Shown: piece after piece, positions 9,133 to 18,773 of the stretch
Layout: the number at the start of each line of letters is the position of its first letter
How positions within the stretch are numbered: position 1 is the first letter of the stretch
Assembly: GCA_003963305.1 (NCBI GenBank)
Contig: RXJR01000032.1
Coordinates: 124,532-188,531, forward strand
Direction: 5' to 3'
From: Candidatus Melainabacteria bacterium
Lineage (GTDB): Bacteria; Cyanobacteriota; Vampirovibrionia; Obscuribacterales; Obscuribacteraceae
Length of the DNA stretch: 64,000 bases
The notes under the pieces: generated by a model
Seen by the model: the letters and a program-made list of their open reading frames with translations, nothing else
Database searches by the model: none
What the model was told of the DNA's origin: nothing
Position numbers and translations under genes: made by a program

Positions 9133-9182
9133 TTCGCATTTTGCTGTTCCAGAGTTTTACTCGGAGTGCTGGTTCTTCGCAT
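9114..9182 (-). repeat. 26-bp direct repeat covering the kinase gene 3' end
   Basis: The last seven codons plus stop of the kinase gene (9157-9182) recur at 9114-9139, 24 of 26 bases identical. The core GGAGTGCTGGTTCTTCGCAT is exact. The stop triplet reads TAA in the gene copy and TGA in the downstream copy. Confidence 0.85.
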
Positions 9183-11526
9183 ATGGCTGCATCAAAAGCT
9201 CGATGCTGGCACCTTGCTTGCCTTCATCTTTAACAAAAATGTCGGCTGCTTCGCTTTGCTGATAGTCTACGTTGATATTCTGCGGAGCATTCATGTCTTT
9301 GCCGATCCGCACTTTCTCAAAGGAAACGTGCCAGCGCGGAACATCCTTTTGATATTTAACACCACGCAAAATTTGCAGCATTGTCCAACCGCGATCCTTT
9401 ATCAAAGGATATTCACCATTTTCCTTCGGAAACTTCAAAGACCCTATTTTAGACACTTCATTCGTGTCTAAATTTTCAATCGAGAGGTCATACCATATGC
9501 CGGCATCATCGCGATCGCCTTGCGATAAACGCACTCGGTAGCGATGCGCGCCCCACGGATATAGACGCCGAATCCCAATGAAGGGAGTGTCGGGGTTACC
9601 GTCCGCGAAACCACCCGGCAAGACTATACGCGCATCAGCGGGATCCATTTTGCCCCAGCGTGAATAAATCAGACCACGACCTGGTGATATGGGTTTATGC
9701 GGATCATGCACATGCGTTTGAAAGCCAAAGTAAAAGTGGCTCTTACCAATAGAACCTTCGTAAAGTCTCAAAAACAAAACCGGCGTTTTGGGAAGTTCAT
9801 CATGGAAATTTATATCAAAGGTTAGATCGCTGAATTCCTTCTGCGGCAAACGCCAATCAAGCCGAGCTGGTTGATTGGTGCGCAACGGCTCACGATCCTC
9901 AAAATGCACCGCTGCTGGAGCAAGGGTTAAAATATCGGGTTCATTGGTCTTACTGGCACCACCAGGAGACGGCGCGGTTGTTCTCGGCGACTCACCACCA
10001 GCTGATGGACCCGATGACGTAGACGTAGACGATGGCGTAGACGATGGAGTATCCGAATAACCGCCAGATGACGTAGCCGATCCAGTTCCCGTCGATGCTA
10101 TGGACTTTCCGCTCCGGCCTTGATTCGAATTCATTTGCTGGTAAAGCAACACTGACGCACCAATCGCATAAACCACGGCAACCGCACAAACACCATACAG
10201 GAAGCCGCGTGATTTGTAGAAAGGACCATCAGATTTGGACCGTCCGGCAGACCGACCAATGTCTTTTCCCAACCAAACCAGTTTGAGATCTCGACGCAGG
10301 TCATCCATCGTTTGATATCGGTCTTCAGGCTTCTTCTGCAAGCATTTCAACACGAGAGTCTCGAAGCTGCGCGGAATGTTCAACTGCTTGAACTCCAAAC
10401 TGAAAGGCGCAGGTTCCTCATTTAAGTGTTTGAAAATAGTCTGCACAGGATTCTCACCTGCTAGCGGCGGCTTGCCGGTGACAAGCTCGTACATGACACA
10501 TCCCAGTGAATAAATATCGGAGCGCACATCAAGCGGATAGCCCATGCACTGCTCAGGACTCATATAGAGCGGGCTGCCAAATATTTCGCCTGTCTGAGTT
10601 ACACGCTGCGTGGTTAAACCGCTTTCGGACTGAACTTTAGCAATGCCAAAATCGATCAGTTTTACGAAATCGAAGTCAGGTCCGGCATTTGTAAGAATGA
10701 TATTTTCAGGCTTCAAATCACGATGGATGACTCCATGCTCGTGCGCGTATCCGACAGCGGTGCTTATTTGCAGGCAAATTGCCAGAGCGCGCGGTATGTC
10801 TAAAAAGATCTCCTTCTTGAGTAAGTCGGACAGGCTATCGCCTTCAATGTAGTCCATCACCAGATATGGTGCGCCATCATCGGTGCGCCCGTAGTCATAC
10901 ACAGTCGCCAAATGAGGATGTGAAAGCGACCTGACAGCTTTCGCTTCTTGCTCGAATCGCTTCACGCTTTGTTCGTTCGTAGCAAACTCTTTACGCAATA
11001 ACTTTAGCGCCATCATTTTGTCGAGCACACTGTCAGCAGCTTTGTACACAGTGCTCATGCCGCCTTCGCCAAGTACTCCGAGCAGTTGATAGCGCTCGCC
11101 GATATTTCGTCCAACATTTCCGTCTGCAGGAAGTGGCTCTTTTTTCGAACTAACCACAGATTGGTCCAAAGTCTGGTAACCCGAGTCAGCAGCAGCGCCA
11201 TCATCGAAGCGAGTGCCTGCCGCAATTCCAGCGGATCCAACAGTTCCTGTGGTTCCTACAGTTCCTGTGGTTCCGAAATCTCCGGTGGAACCGACGCCCC
11301 CAGCAGTTCCGGCACCTCGGGCAGTTCCATCCCTTTTGTTCTGCTCGTCGGCGCAGCTGCAGTACTTCGCAGCGTCCTTCGGGCTCGGCACGGATTCTTC
11401 GCCAAAGATCCAGCCTGTCAATGAGCCACGATTTTTGGGTCTGAACGGCTTGCCACAAAGGTCACAGTCAAGCTTGACATGTACCTTCTTAGATTCTTTC
11501 GCGGTGGTGTCAGTGGGTTCGGGCAT
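9157..11526 (-). CDS. Membrane Ser/Thr protein kinase (Hanks type)
   Basis: 789 residues. An N-terminal four-cysteine patch (C21, C24, C56, C58) resembles a zinc ribbon, then comes a Gly/Thr/Val pentamer tract (GTTGTVGTTGTVGSAG). The kinase domain (146-415) is complete: glycine loop GEGGMSTVYKAA, K175, HRDLKPEN with D270, DFG at 292-294 and SPEQC. One transmembrane helix (about 438-456) and a Ser/Thr/Gly-rich linker follow. The exported C-terminal domain of about 270 residues has no recognised fold; PASTA repeats are absent. A signal sensed outside is presumably relayed to cytoplasmic targets. It is divergent from the histidine kinase at 11674. Confidence 0.92.
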   Translation of the reverse strand: MPEPTDTTAKESKKVHVKLDCDLCGKPFRPKNRGSLTGWIFGEESVPSPKDAAKYCSCADEQNKRDGTARGAGTAGGVGSTGDFGTTGTVGTTGTVGSAGIAAGTRFDDGAAADSGYQTLDQSVVSSKKEPLPADGNVGRNIGERYQLLGVLGEGGMSTVYKAADSVLDKMMALKLLRKEFATNEQSVKRFEQEAKAVRSLSHPHLATVYDYGRTDDGAPYLVMDYIEGDSLSDLLKKEIFLDIPRALAICLQISTAVGYAHEHGVIHRDLKPENIILTNAGPDFDFVKLIDFGIAKVQSESGLTTQRVTQTGEIFGSPLYMSPEQCMGYPLDVRSDIYSLGCVMYELVTGKPPLAGENPVQTIFKHLNEEPAPFSLEFKQLNIPRSFETLVLKCLQKKPEDRYQTMDDLRRDLKLVWLGKDIGRSAGRSKSDGPFYKSRGFLYGVCAVAVVYAIGASVLLYQQMNSNQGRSGKSIASTGTGSATSSGGYSDTPSSTPSSTSTSSGPSAGGESPRTTAPSPGGASKTNEPDILTLAPAAVHFEDREPLRTNQPARLDWRLPQKEFSDLTFDINFHDELPKTPVLFLRLYEGSIGKSHFYFGFQTHVHDPHKPISPGRGLIYSRWGKMDPADARIVLPGGFADGNPDTPFIGIRRLYPWGAHRYRVRLSQGDRDDAGIWYDLSIENLDTNEVSKIGSLKFPKENGEYPLIKDRGWTMLQILRGVKYQKDVPRWHVSFEKVRIGKDMNAPQNINVDYQQSEAADIFVKDEGKQGASIELLMQPYAKNQHSE

Positions 11527-11673
11527 TAATAGGCGACTTGCGGTTAGGAATCATTCAAAATAAGCGGGCCAAACAAACGAGATTCCTGCTCAATCATACC
11601 CGTTGCAAAGCATCCAACGTGTGTTGATAAACTATCATAGATAGCCCATAGCCTAAATTCATGAGCCAACCCA

Positions 11674-12780
11674 GTGCAGACCCCGCGAAACGAAGAAGCA
11701 GCCCTCGACGCAAAATCTAGATTTGGATTGCTCTGCGAAAGTCTTCCAGTCGGTCTCCTGGTCATCGACTCCGACGGAATTATTCAGCTCACAAATAGAA
11801 AGACAGCAAAAATTCTTGGTATCAAACGAGAAGATTGGGTCGGCTGCAGCCTGCTCGACCTCTTCGAAAAACAGGGATCGAAGTCGTTCGACACTTTTTT
11901 CGAGGAAGTGAAAAATCGTGGTGGTTCAATTGAACTCGAGTCTAAAGGCGGCACTGCGCTGGACGATCCATCAGGCAATACACAGAGCATTCCAATCGAA
12001 TTGTCACTGAGCGACTTTCCGATTGCCGCAAACAATAAATTGCTGCTCGCAACAGTGATGGATATAACCGAGCGACGAGAATTCCAACGATTGAAGCAAG
12101 AGCTAATCGCAATGGTCAGCCATGACATGGCAACACCGCTCGCTAGCGTGCAACTGGCATTAGAATTCATTGCCTCAAAAGAACTATCGGAACTAACCGA
12201 AGGCGATTTAAACTTAGCCAAAAAAGCTGAGAAGAGCGTAGCGCATCTAGTTAAACTCGTTGACGACCTTTTGACTGTAGAGCGCCTGGAGTCGGGCAAA
12301 ATCGACCTGGTGCCAGAATGGTTCTTGGCTGGTAGCTTACTGGAGGAATCGGCAGAGCTGCTGCAAGATTTTGCGGTGTCGAAGCAAGTAACAATTGAAT
12401 GCGAGCCGACAGAACTGCGTGTCTATGCCGATCAGAGCAGGCTAAAACAAGTGGTGATGAACTTCCTGTCTAATGCGATAAAATTTTCGCCACCAGATTC
12501 AGTGGTATCCCTTTCCGCATCATCCACTGATATCGGCGTCCGCTTTTCCGTCGTAGATAGAGGACGAGGCGTACCAAGCAGCGAACAGCAATTGATTTTT
12601 CAACGTTTCCATCAGGTAGAAAAAGACGACGCAAAGAAGAAAGGGGGACGCGGTCTCGGATTGGCGATCTGCAAAGCGCTCGTCGAAGGGCACGGAGGAC
12701 AAATCGGAGTGATTAGCGAAACTGGCAAGGGCAGCACATTCTGGTTTACTATTCCAAACAAAGAAGAGCCCGGCAAATAA
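11674..12780 (+). CDS. Soluble PAS sensor histidine kinase
   Basis: 368 residues without membrane helices. A PAS domain (about 17-135) leads into a HisKA domain with phospho-acceptor H150 ([20 protein letters not shown]). The HATPase_c domain has the N box ([12 protein letters not shown]), G1 (DRGRGVPS) and G2 ([10 protein letters not shown]). The start is uncertain: GTG at 11674 opens this frame, while an ATG at 11661 is in another frame and soon stops. Its regulator follows 25 bases downstream. It is clearly paralogous to the HATPase half of the kinase at 51071. Confidence 0.88.
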   Translation: MQTPRNEEAALDAKSRFGLLCESLPVGLLVIDSDGIIQLTNRKTAKILGIKREDWVGCSLLDLFEKQGSKSFDTFFEEVKNRGGSIELESKGGTALDDPSGNTQSIPIELSLSDFPIAANNKLLLATVMDITERREFQRLKQELIAMVSHDMATPLASVQLALEFIASKELSELTEGDLNLAKKAEKSVAHLVKLVDDLLTVERLESGKIDLVPEWFLAGSLLEESAELLQDFAVSKQVTIECEPTELRVYADQSRLKQVVMNFLSNAIKFSPPDSVVSLSASSTDIGVRFSVVDRGRGVPSSEQQLIFQRFHQVEKDDAKKKGGRGLGLAICKALVEGHGGQIGVISETGKGSTFWFTIPNKEEPGK

Positions 12781-12805
12781 ACATCAAAGGCAGCTCGGAG
12801 ATCCC

Positions 12806-13501
12806 ATGGCGAAGATTCTGGTAATTGAAGACGAAAAGGAAATGGCTGAAACGGTTGCGCACGTGCTGCGAAGCGAACACCATGTTGTAGAAGTGGCGCT
12901 CAGCGGCAATGACGCGCTCGACAAGCTGCGAGTCAGTCAATACGATCTGCTTATTCTGGATTTGAACCTTCCCGGCACTGATGGGCTGGAAATTTGCAAA
13001 ACCGTGCGCCATCAGAAACGACCCGTATCAATATTGATGGTCACAGGACGCAAAACCCTGGAAGAAAAAGAGAGAGGGCTCGACCTCGGTGCAGATGACT
13101 ATCTGACCAAGCCTTTTCACTTGAAGGAGCTGCAAGCGCGGGTGCGCGCGCTATTGCGACGGGTGCCCACCGACAATTCTCATCTGGTTACGATTCACGA
13201 CCTGTCGCTCGACCGCAAGCAGCACATAGTAACCAAAGGCGGTGCCGTGGTTAAACTTCTGCCGACAGAATTCGCGCTGCTCGAATTTTTTATGACCCAT
13301 CCAGATCGTGTTTTTACCTCGACGCAAATCATCGAACAAGTCTGGCCCCAGGACACCGACGCTACTGACCGTGCCGTTACCAGTTGCTTGAATCGACTGC
13401 GCTCCAAACTCAGCGACGGCGAGAAATTCGACTTAATCGAAACGCTATACAACGAAGGCTATCGAATGAGCTCGTCGCCAAATAAAGCTCAGGGATCTTA
13501 A
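12806..13501 (+). CDS. OmpR/PhoB-type response regulator
   Basis: 231 residues. The receiver domain has the acidic pair E8/D9, phospho-acceptor D52 ([10 protein letters not shown]) and the KPF lysine (DDYLTKPF). A winged-helix DNA-binding domain follows (about 130-225: [20 protein letters not shown] and [14 protein letters not shown]). It is the cognate regulator of the kinase at 11674. Its last four bases overlap the end of the convergent hydrolase gene. Confidence 0.93.
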   Translation: MAKILVIEDEKEMAETVAHVLRSEHHVVEVALSGNDALDKLRVSQYDLLILDLNLPGTDGLEICKTVRHQKRPVSILMVTGRKTLEEKERGLDLGADDYLTKPFHLKELQARVRALLRRVPTDNSHLVTIHDLSLDRKQHIVTKGGAVVKLLPTEFALLEFFMTHPDRVFTSTQIIEQVWPQDTDATDRAVTSCLNRLRSKLSDGEKFDLIETLYNEGYRMSSSPNKAQGS

Positions 13502-14706
13502 TACTGAGTAAACAAGTCGACGGCGGGCCAGTCAGTTACGTCCGAAAGTGCTTGATGCATTGCTTTCATCGCCGAAACAAGCACGTTCGGCTTTTCGCTA
13601 ATTCCAGTACCATTGAAAAACACGACCCAATCTATATTATTTGGCAAATGCTCGATGTATGTGTGAACACCGGGAACTCCACCGTTCTTGGCAAATTGCA
13701 CACCTTCAGGTGAAGTTTTGACCGAATCCCAACCAAGTCCGAATGTACTTCCATTCTCACGCACGGGAACCGGGGGTGGTACCGGAGCAACCATCGTATC
13801 GAAACTGGCTTTCGAGAGAAATGGCTTGGTTCTGGTGCCATCGACAGCGGTCAGGAATTTGCTCATATCTACGACTGACGACTCCCAACTGCCAAGCGAA
13901 CCCGTCAACTCACCATTCGGATGCCCACCGGGCAGAGGTTTGAGCATAGGCGCATAACGGTGCGCCTCATTTGCTAAATAGCGGCCCCTTTCAGGTTCAA
14001 GACGATTGCCACGAATTCCCATCGGAAACATCACGTGCTGATTAACGTAACTTTCAAAATCTTGACCCGATGCGTGTTCGATTACACTTTTAAGGGCGCC
14101 GAACTGGAAATTTGAATAATGGCACTCCGTTCCCGGCGCATAATCTAACTGTTTGTTAGCCATGACGAAGAGCAGCAGCTTTTCAAACTCAATTGGTCCT
14201 CTCGCCGTCAAAGAATTGAATGTTTCTTGATCGTAGCCGACAAAATCAGAAGCCCATCCGGCTGAATGGTGTAAAAGTTGGCGCACTGTGATGTCGAAAA
14301 CTCTGCGGTCCAGAACATTTTCCAGCCTGGGTTTACCGAGTACGTTGTATAAGGTGTCATCTAGATTCAGCTTGCCTTCATCTACCAGACGCAAGGCCGC
14401 TACGCCGGTCACAGCTTTGGTCACACTGGCGAGACTCATGTATGTGGTCGGTTCAAAAGGGCGGCGGTTCTCGAGTTCAGCGAATCCATAACCGCGCGCG
14501 AATACGAGCTTTCCGTCTTTGCAGATAGCTAGCGCGCCACCGGGAACGTTGTAGTTCTGCAGCAGACTTAGCATTATCTGATCGAATTGCTGTAGCGGCG
14601 CGCCACCGCTTGCCTGAGGTGCCTGCGCGAAACAAATCGAAGGCAGGAAAAGCGCAATGACAAAAATGCTAACAGCCCGAAATGCCACGGAATAAAGGAT
14701 GCGCAT
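13498..14706 (-). CDS. Exported serine hydrolase, beta-lactamase/CubicO family
   Basis: 402 residues with a Sec signal peptide (cleavage near residue 27, CFA-QA). The class C/PBP-like active site is present: S94-V-T-K97 in SLASVTKAVTG and the Tyr-x-Asn motif Y197-S-N199. A KNGGVPG motif near the end takes the place of KTG. The family includes esterases, D-aminopeptidases and LpqH-like peptidases as well as class C beta-lactamases; resistance should not be assumed. It probably acts in the periplasm. It ends convergently with, and overlaps by four bases, the response regulator gene. Confidence 0.87.
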   Translation of the reverse strand: MRILYSVAFRAVSIFVIALFLPSICFAQAPQASGGAPLQQFDQIMLSLLQNYNVPGGALAICKDGKLVFARGYGFAELENRRPFEPTTYMSLASVTKAVTGVAALRLVDEGKLNLDDTLYNVLGKPRLENVLDRRVFDITVRQLLHHSAGWASDFVGYDQETFNSLTARGPIEFEKLLLFVMANKQLDYAPGTECHYSNFQFGALKSVIEHASGQDFESYVNQHVMFPMGIRGNRLEPERGRYLANEAHRYAPMLKPLPGGHPNGELTGSLGSWESSVVDMSKFLTAVDGTRTKPFLSKASFDTMVAPVPPPVPVRENGSTFGLGWDSVKTSPEGVQFAKNGGVPGVHTYIEHLPNNIDWVVFFNGTGISEKPNVLVSAMKAMHQALSDVTDWPAVDLFTQY

Positions 14707-14900
14707 TTTTGATCCAACGAATCTACAAGAACGCTCTATTTTACGCCCAAGAAAACGAAGGATTTATTACGGGCTTTCAAGAGGTTGAGTGACCGGAAGC
14801 ACCCAGCCTGATGAGCCTTTCAGGCATCCCTTCATGTTAAATGCCGTTAATGCGGTGGTACATTAGTATCAATCTCCGCAGGAGCGACAATTTCAGTCAA

Positions 14901-16583
14901 ATGTCTCAACCTAAATGGCGTCAACGCCGCACTCTTAGTACTGCAGCTCAATTTCTTTCTATGTCAGTCTGGATAGGTGTTTGCCAGAACGCAGCACAAG
15001 CCGAACTGCAAGGTGGAACGGCAGCCAATTCGCTTTCAGGCGGGACTAGCCAGACCACACTCACAGGTGGAACTAATCAGACTGCACTAACCGGTGGAGC
15101 GAACCAGACAACTCTGACAGGCGGAGCCAATCAGACTGCACTAACCGGTGGAGCGAACCAGACAACTCTGACCGGGGGAACCAACCAGACAACCCTCACA
15201 GGTGGAACGAATCAAAGCTCTCTTTCAGGCGGAGCGGCACAGACTTTGCTCAATGGTGGCTTGAAAGTCGATGCAGTACCATCAGGAGCGGATCAGAATC
15301 TACTTAAGGGCACCGGAAAAGCTGGCACTCTATCTGGTGGCACACCCCAAACTCAACTGAATGGGAATACCTCATCGACGACATTGTCAACCGGTGCTCG
15401 ACACACGGCGCTGCAGGGTGGTATCAAAGATGATGCCTCTCTAAACCCTTCGCTGAAACTACTCAAACCCGCTACGGAAAAGGGAAAACCACTGCTGCCT
15501 GGTGGAGGAACTTTTATACCGGGACAGGTAACACAGATTTCCGGACACACAAGTTCAGGACCTCTGTCACCAATATTGCAACCATCCTCCGCTCAGCCCG
15601 GAGTTTATCAACGCACCATGAGCGGCACGATCGCTCCAATTTCCACTTACACCATGACTCGAAGCAACAGTCGAGTCTGGGTTGCACCAGGCTATGAGGT
15701 GACTCCAGCCAACACCAGCCGCAGTACTGACTATGTACCGCCGACCAGCAGCTCCAGCTCAGTAATGACTCAGAAAGGCGTTACAACCTGGGCTCCAGGT
15801 TTCGATGTGACCAGCATCAGCCAGGTCGCAGGCGCAACCGCTTCGATAGTGGCAGGACACGGTGTAGGCACTGGTATTGCAGCTTATCTGCCCAAATATG
15901 AAGTGCACAAGGTGACAGTCACATCGCCACCAATGGCATTTGATCCGGTGACAACAATGCAGAAAGGCGTCACAGCCTTCGCGCCCGGCTACGAAGTTAC
16001 AGTTATTTCCCACAACAAAGGTGTGGTTAGCTGGACTCCGGGCTATGAACTATCCAAGTTAGTGCAGGGAGCGTACAAAGAAACACTGAGCGGAGTCTGG
16101 CATTCCGGTTCTCCAACACCAGCACTGCTGGCTAATCAGGGAGTGTTATCGCAACCGCAGTTCGCAAAAGTTCTGGTCGGTCCTGAGCCAATGGTTGCGA
16201 CTGGTTTGCTGTTGCCACAACTGAGAGCGCAAGCCGTAGAAAAACTTACCTGGGACGAATGGTACAAACGCGTCGCACGCGCCATATATTGCCGCTGGCA
16301 GTATGCTGAGGTGGGTCCTGGTTCCGCGACTCTGCGAATGGTAGTGACGAAAGACCGCGACATTTCCTGTCAATTGATCGATTTCACTCCAGCGCCGGAC
16401 ATCAAACGAGATGTAGCAGCCGAAACGCTGTTCCGCGAAAGCGCAGTAAAAGCAGTTAACATGGTGACGAAATTCGAAATTCCAGACCTGCCACCAATGG
16501 ATACCGACAAAGTCGTGTTCGATCTGGATCTGAAACGTGTTGTGGATGGACCAATCGGTGTAGATGTTGCCAGCCGCAAGTAA
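14901..16583 (+). CDS. Exported repeat protein with TonB/TolA-like C-terminus
   Basis: 560 residues from the ATG at 14901, where a basic n-region (PKWRQRR) and a hydrophobic segment ending AAQA form a signal peptide; an in-frame ATG at 14841 adds 20 residues. Residues about 38-125 are a tandem decapeptide of the type GGTNQTTLTG, at least eight copies and later decayed ones. A second repeat family, about one per 35 residues, reads APGYEVT, APGFDVT, LPKYEVH, APGYEVT, TPGYELS. The last 110 residues (WDEWYKRVARAIYCRWQYAE onwards, with FRESAVKAVNM) resemble the TonB/TolA C-terminal domain. An envelope-spanning or surface role is inferred. Confidence 0.75.
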   Translation: MSQPKWRQRRTLSTAAQFLSMSVWIGVCQNAAQAELQGGTAANSLSGGTSQTTLTGGTNQTALTGGANQTTLTGGANQTALTGGANQTTLTGGTNQTTLTGGTNQSSLSGGAAQTLLNGGLKVDAVPSGADQNLLKGTGKAGTLSGGTPQTQLNGNTSSTTLSTGARHTALQGGIKDDASLNPSLKLLKPATEKGKPLLPGGGTFIPGQVTQISGHTSSGPLSPILQPSSAQPGVYQRTMSGTIAPISTYTMTRSNSRVWVAPGYEVTPANTSRSTDYVPPTSSSSSVMTQKGVTTWAPGFDVTSISQVAGATASIVAGHGVGTGIAAYLPKYEVHKVTVTSPPMAFDPVTTMQKGVTAFAPGYEVTVISHNKGVVSWTPGYELSKLVQGAYKETLSGVWHSGSPTPALLANQGVLSQPQFAKVLVGPEPMVATGLLLPQLRAQAVEKLTWDEWYKRVARAIYCRWQYAEVGPGSATLRMVVTKDRDISCQLIDFTPAPDIKRDVAAETLFRESAVKAVNMVTKFEIPDLPPMDTDKVVFDLDLKRVVDGPIGVDVASRK

Positions 16584-16623
16584 TGCTAAAATCTGGCAAC
16601 AGCCCTTAACCGATGAGTAGAAA

Positions 16624-17169
16624 ATGCCAGAGCCAACGGACCCGCTTCAGCTTGCGAAAAACTTCTCGAACAGAATTTCTCTACTGCCCACAATGGCGCT
16701 GAGTTTAGCAGCGGGAGCGATGTGCTTACTGCCTGGAGCGGTGACATTCGCAATCGGAGTAAACGCCCTGGCACCGAGTATGGTGCAAGCGCAAGCAGAC
16801 CCACTCGACGTCTATGTTAAGGCAGGCATAGATGCCACCCAGCATGCTCAGATAACTGAACTTGCCTCACAGCTCGAACAGACAAACATCGGACGTTCGC
16901 ATGAAATAATGGACCTGATCAAAGAAATTCGTACTCTGTCGTTGCAGCCCGATCTGGACGAAAAGAAAATTCTCGCCGCCCAAAACAAAATCAATGAACT
17001 TCAGGGAGCGATGGCAATTGACAGACTGAAGTTAAATATGAAAGTGCGAAAACTTTTGAACCCGGAGCAGCGCACCAAATTAGTTTCAATCATCCGCGAG
17101 CAGAGATCGATGCCGTCTCAGCCATCCACGCAATCTGCATCACAGAATCAAGGACACTTACAGCCGTAA
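16624..17169 (+). CDS. Spy/CpxP-like periplasmic protein
   Basis: 181 residues. The N-terminus has an unusual long leader before a hydrophobic segment (MALSLAAGAMCLLPGAVTFA) and a likely cleavage site at MVQAQA. The mature part is helical (ITELASQLEQTNIGRSHEIM, AAQNKINELQGAMAIDRLKL) and ends with LLNPEQRTKL, the L-x-x-x-Q hallmark of the Spy/CpxP/CnrX superfamily. Those proteins are small periplasmic chaperones or metal sensors. It starts 41 bases after the repeat protein gene and may be cotranscribed with it. Confidence 0.7.
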   Translation: MPEPTDPLQLAKNFSNRISLLPTMALSLAAGAMCLLPGAVTFAIGVNALAPSMVQAQADPLDVYVKAGIDATQHAQITELASQLEQTNIGRSHEIMDLIKEIRTLSLQPDLDEKKILAAQNKINELQGAMAIDRLKLNMKVRKLLNPEQRTKLVSIIREQRSMPSQPSTQSASQNQGHLQP

Positions 17170-17200
17170 GTTCATCTGAGCCAGTTTTCACAAGGCGTAA

Positions 17201-17265
17201 TAATCAGAGCTCCGGTTAATCAGAGATCCGGTTAATCTAGAGATTCGGCGAATCAGAGATCCGGT
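17201..17265 (-). repeat. 16-bp tandem repeat spanning a stop codon, four copies
   Basis: Copies TAATCAGAGATCCGGT-like start at 17201, 17217, 17233 (17 bp, diverged) and 17250. The last copy contains the TGA stop (TCA at 17253-17255) and final codons of the minus-strand phosphatase gene; the TCA is preserved in the 17201 and 17217 copies. Confidence 0.9.
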
Positions 17266-17903
17266 CTGTAAGAAACGAAGTGCACAGTAGCAAAGTTTGC
17301 ACTGTAGTCGACGCGTGAAACAGATCCTGTTGGTACAGAAATGCGCCAAAAATTGTGAACCGACATACCCAGTGCATTTACGAGAATGGCCCTGATAATG
17401 CCTGCATGAGTAACGAATGCTACAGTCTGCCCTTCGTAATTTTTGATCAGCGCTTCCAGATTGCCTCTAATCCGTTCACACAAATCCTCGATTGATTCTC
17501 CGCCGGGAGGTCGATTTGTGATCGGGTCTTTGGACCACGCAGCATAGATCTCCGGATCATTTTTCTTGATGTCCAGGTAAGTGCGCCCTTCCCATTCACC
17601 GACGCGCCATTCATCAAACCCCTGACATATAACAGGAGTCAGATTGCTGGCACCAGATATGATGTCAGCAGTCGCCTGCACTCGCTTTGCAGTATTTGCG
17701 ACTAGCACATGAGGATTATGCCTTGGAATCCAACGCGAAATAGCCTTCGCCTGCTCGATTCCTTTTTCAGTCAGTCTGGCTGCGGGGTCCGTATAAAGCA
17801 GTCCGGCTTCAGTCGCTTCAGTGTGCCCATGCCGAATCAAGAGCAAGGAAGTAATTGCTTCCTCCGGGTGCAGCGGTTCGCTCTTCTTAGAATCGTCAGA
17901 CAA
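17253..17903 (-). CDS. Histidine phosphatase (phosphoglycerate mutase superfamily)
   Basis: 216 residues. The phosphohistidine loop is R24-H25-G26 (LLLIRHGHTEA). A second arginine follows in NTAKRVQATA, an acid in VGEWEGRTY, and the second catalytic His in FVTHAGIIRA. Length and motifs fit phosphatases of the CobC/GpmB type; the substrate cannot be told. Its start lies 19 bases after the aldolase gene on the same strand, so the two probably form an operon that could process a phosphorylated sugar. Confidence 0.85.
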   Translation of the reverse strand: MSDDSKKSEPLHPEEAITSLLLIRHGHTEATEAGLLYTDPAARLTEKGIEQAKAISRWIPRHNPHVLVANTAKRVQATADIISGASNLTPVICQGFDEWRVGEWEGRTYLDIKKNDPEIYAAWSKDPITNRPPGGESIEDLCERIRGNLEALIKNYEGQTVAFVTHAGIIRAILVNALGMSVHNFWRISVPTGSVSRVDYSANFATVHFVSYRPDL

Positions 17904-17922
17904 GACTCAGTTCTCCACGTAG

Positions 17923-18624
17923 CTAATCAGGTTGACAGAATCCGGCAGTGACCAGCTTCTCTGCATCAGCTGGTTCTTTCCTTCCATAAATGCTGCAAAT
18001 GTTCAAAAGCTTTTGCACCTGGGAAGCAAGAAGAGGTTTCGGACCACCGAGAACGTGTGCCACAAGCATTGTCTGAGCGTAGTGCTCTACAGTCTCGAGC
18101 TTGTAGAATGCGTCAAATATGTCTTTTCCCAAGGTCAATGAGCCATGGTGGTCAAGCAGGATCGCGTCATACTTTTCAACATATTCGCGAACACTGTCAG
18201 GAATTTCTGCAGTGCTTGGTGTCGCATACGGTGCTGTGGGAATGTGTCCGAGCGTGCAGACGACTTCAGGCAAAACACATTGCGACAAACTGACACCGGC
18301 TACGGTGAACCCGACCGCAGCGGTAGGATGTGCATGAACGACGGCGCGAATGTCTGAACGCCTGTGATAGGCAACCAGGTGCATTTTCAGCTCTGTCGAA
18401 GGCTTGAAATCGGAAAGTGAGTTACCATTAATATCTGTGAGAACTAAGTCATCACAATTTAAGCGGCCCTTGCAGGTTCCGGCCGGCGTGGTCAAAATGA
18501 GATTATCAGCCAGCCTTACACTGAAGTTGCCTTCAAGACCGGTTATGTAACCCCGTGAGTAGCAAAGCCTGGAAACCTCGACCAGTTCCTCTCTTGCCTG
18601 CTTTTCGGAAAGCACAAATTGCAA
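17923..18624 (-). CDS. Class II aldolase/adducin family protein (FucA-like)
   Basis: 233 residues. Zinc ligands are readable as H97 and H99 (VVHAHPTAAVGF) and a third in the DHHGSLTLG segment (159/160); the catalytic acid corresponds to E78 (STELKMHL). The family includes fuculose-phosphate aldolase, ribulose-phosphate epimerase and methylthioribulose-phosphate dehydratase; which one applies is not clear. The start is TTG at 18624, supported by AAGGAG seven bases upstream. It is the first gene of a pair with the histidine phosphatase. Confidence 0.85.
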   Translation of the reverse strand: MQFVLSEKQAREELVEVSRLCYSRGYITGLEGNFSVRLADNLILTTPAGTCKGRLNCDDLVLTDINGNSLSDFKPSTELKMHLVAYHRRSDIRAVVHAHPTAAVGFTVAGVSLSQCVLPEVVCTLGHIPTAPYATPSTAEIPDSVREYVEKYDAILLDHHGSLTLGKDIFDAFYKLETVEHYAQTMLVAHVLGGPKPLLASQVQKLLNICSIYGRKEPADAEKLVTAGFCQPD

Positions 18625-18674
18625 CGGAAAACTCCTTAGAATCTGAAGAAATAAGCAATTCTTTATGACAGGTT

Positions 18675-18695
18675 ATTATATCTAGTAGACTACTA
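18675..18695 (-). promoter_or_regulatory. Probable promoter and operator of the aldolase gene
   Basis: On the minus strand a perfect TATAAT occurs at 18675-18680, about 50 bases before the TTG start. Right upstream, in the spacer position, lies a 13-bp palindrome TAGTAGACTACTA (18683-18695). No good -35 is seen, which would suit an activated or repressed promoter. Confidence 0.4.
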
Positions 18696-18773
18696 TCGAG
18701 ATGTAAGTAGCCACCTGAATCGTCACAGACTCGGTCGTGGCGGTGGCCCGACAAAGACAGAGACCACAATACT

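Noticed and set aside
13498-14706. Class C beta-lactamase resistance gene
   Set aside because: The SxxK and YxN motifs are shared by many esterases and peptidases, and there is no AmpC-specific feature or regulator.
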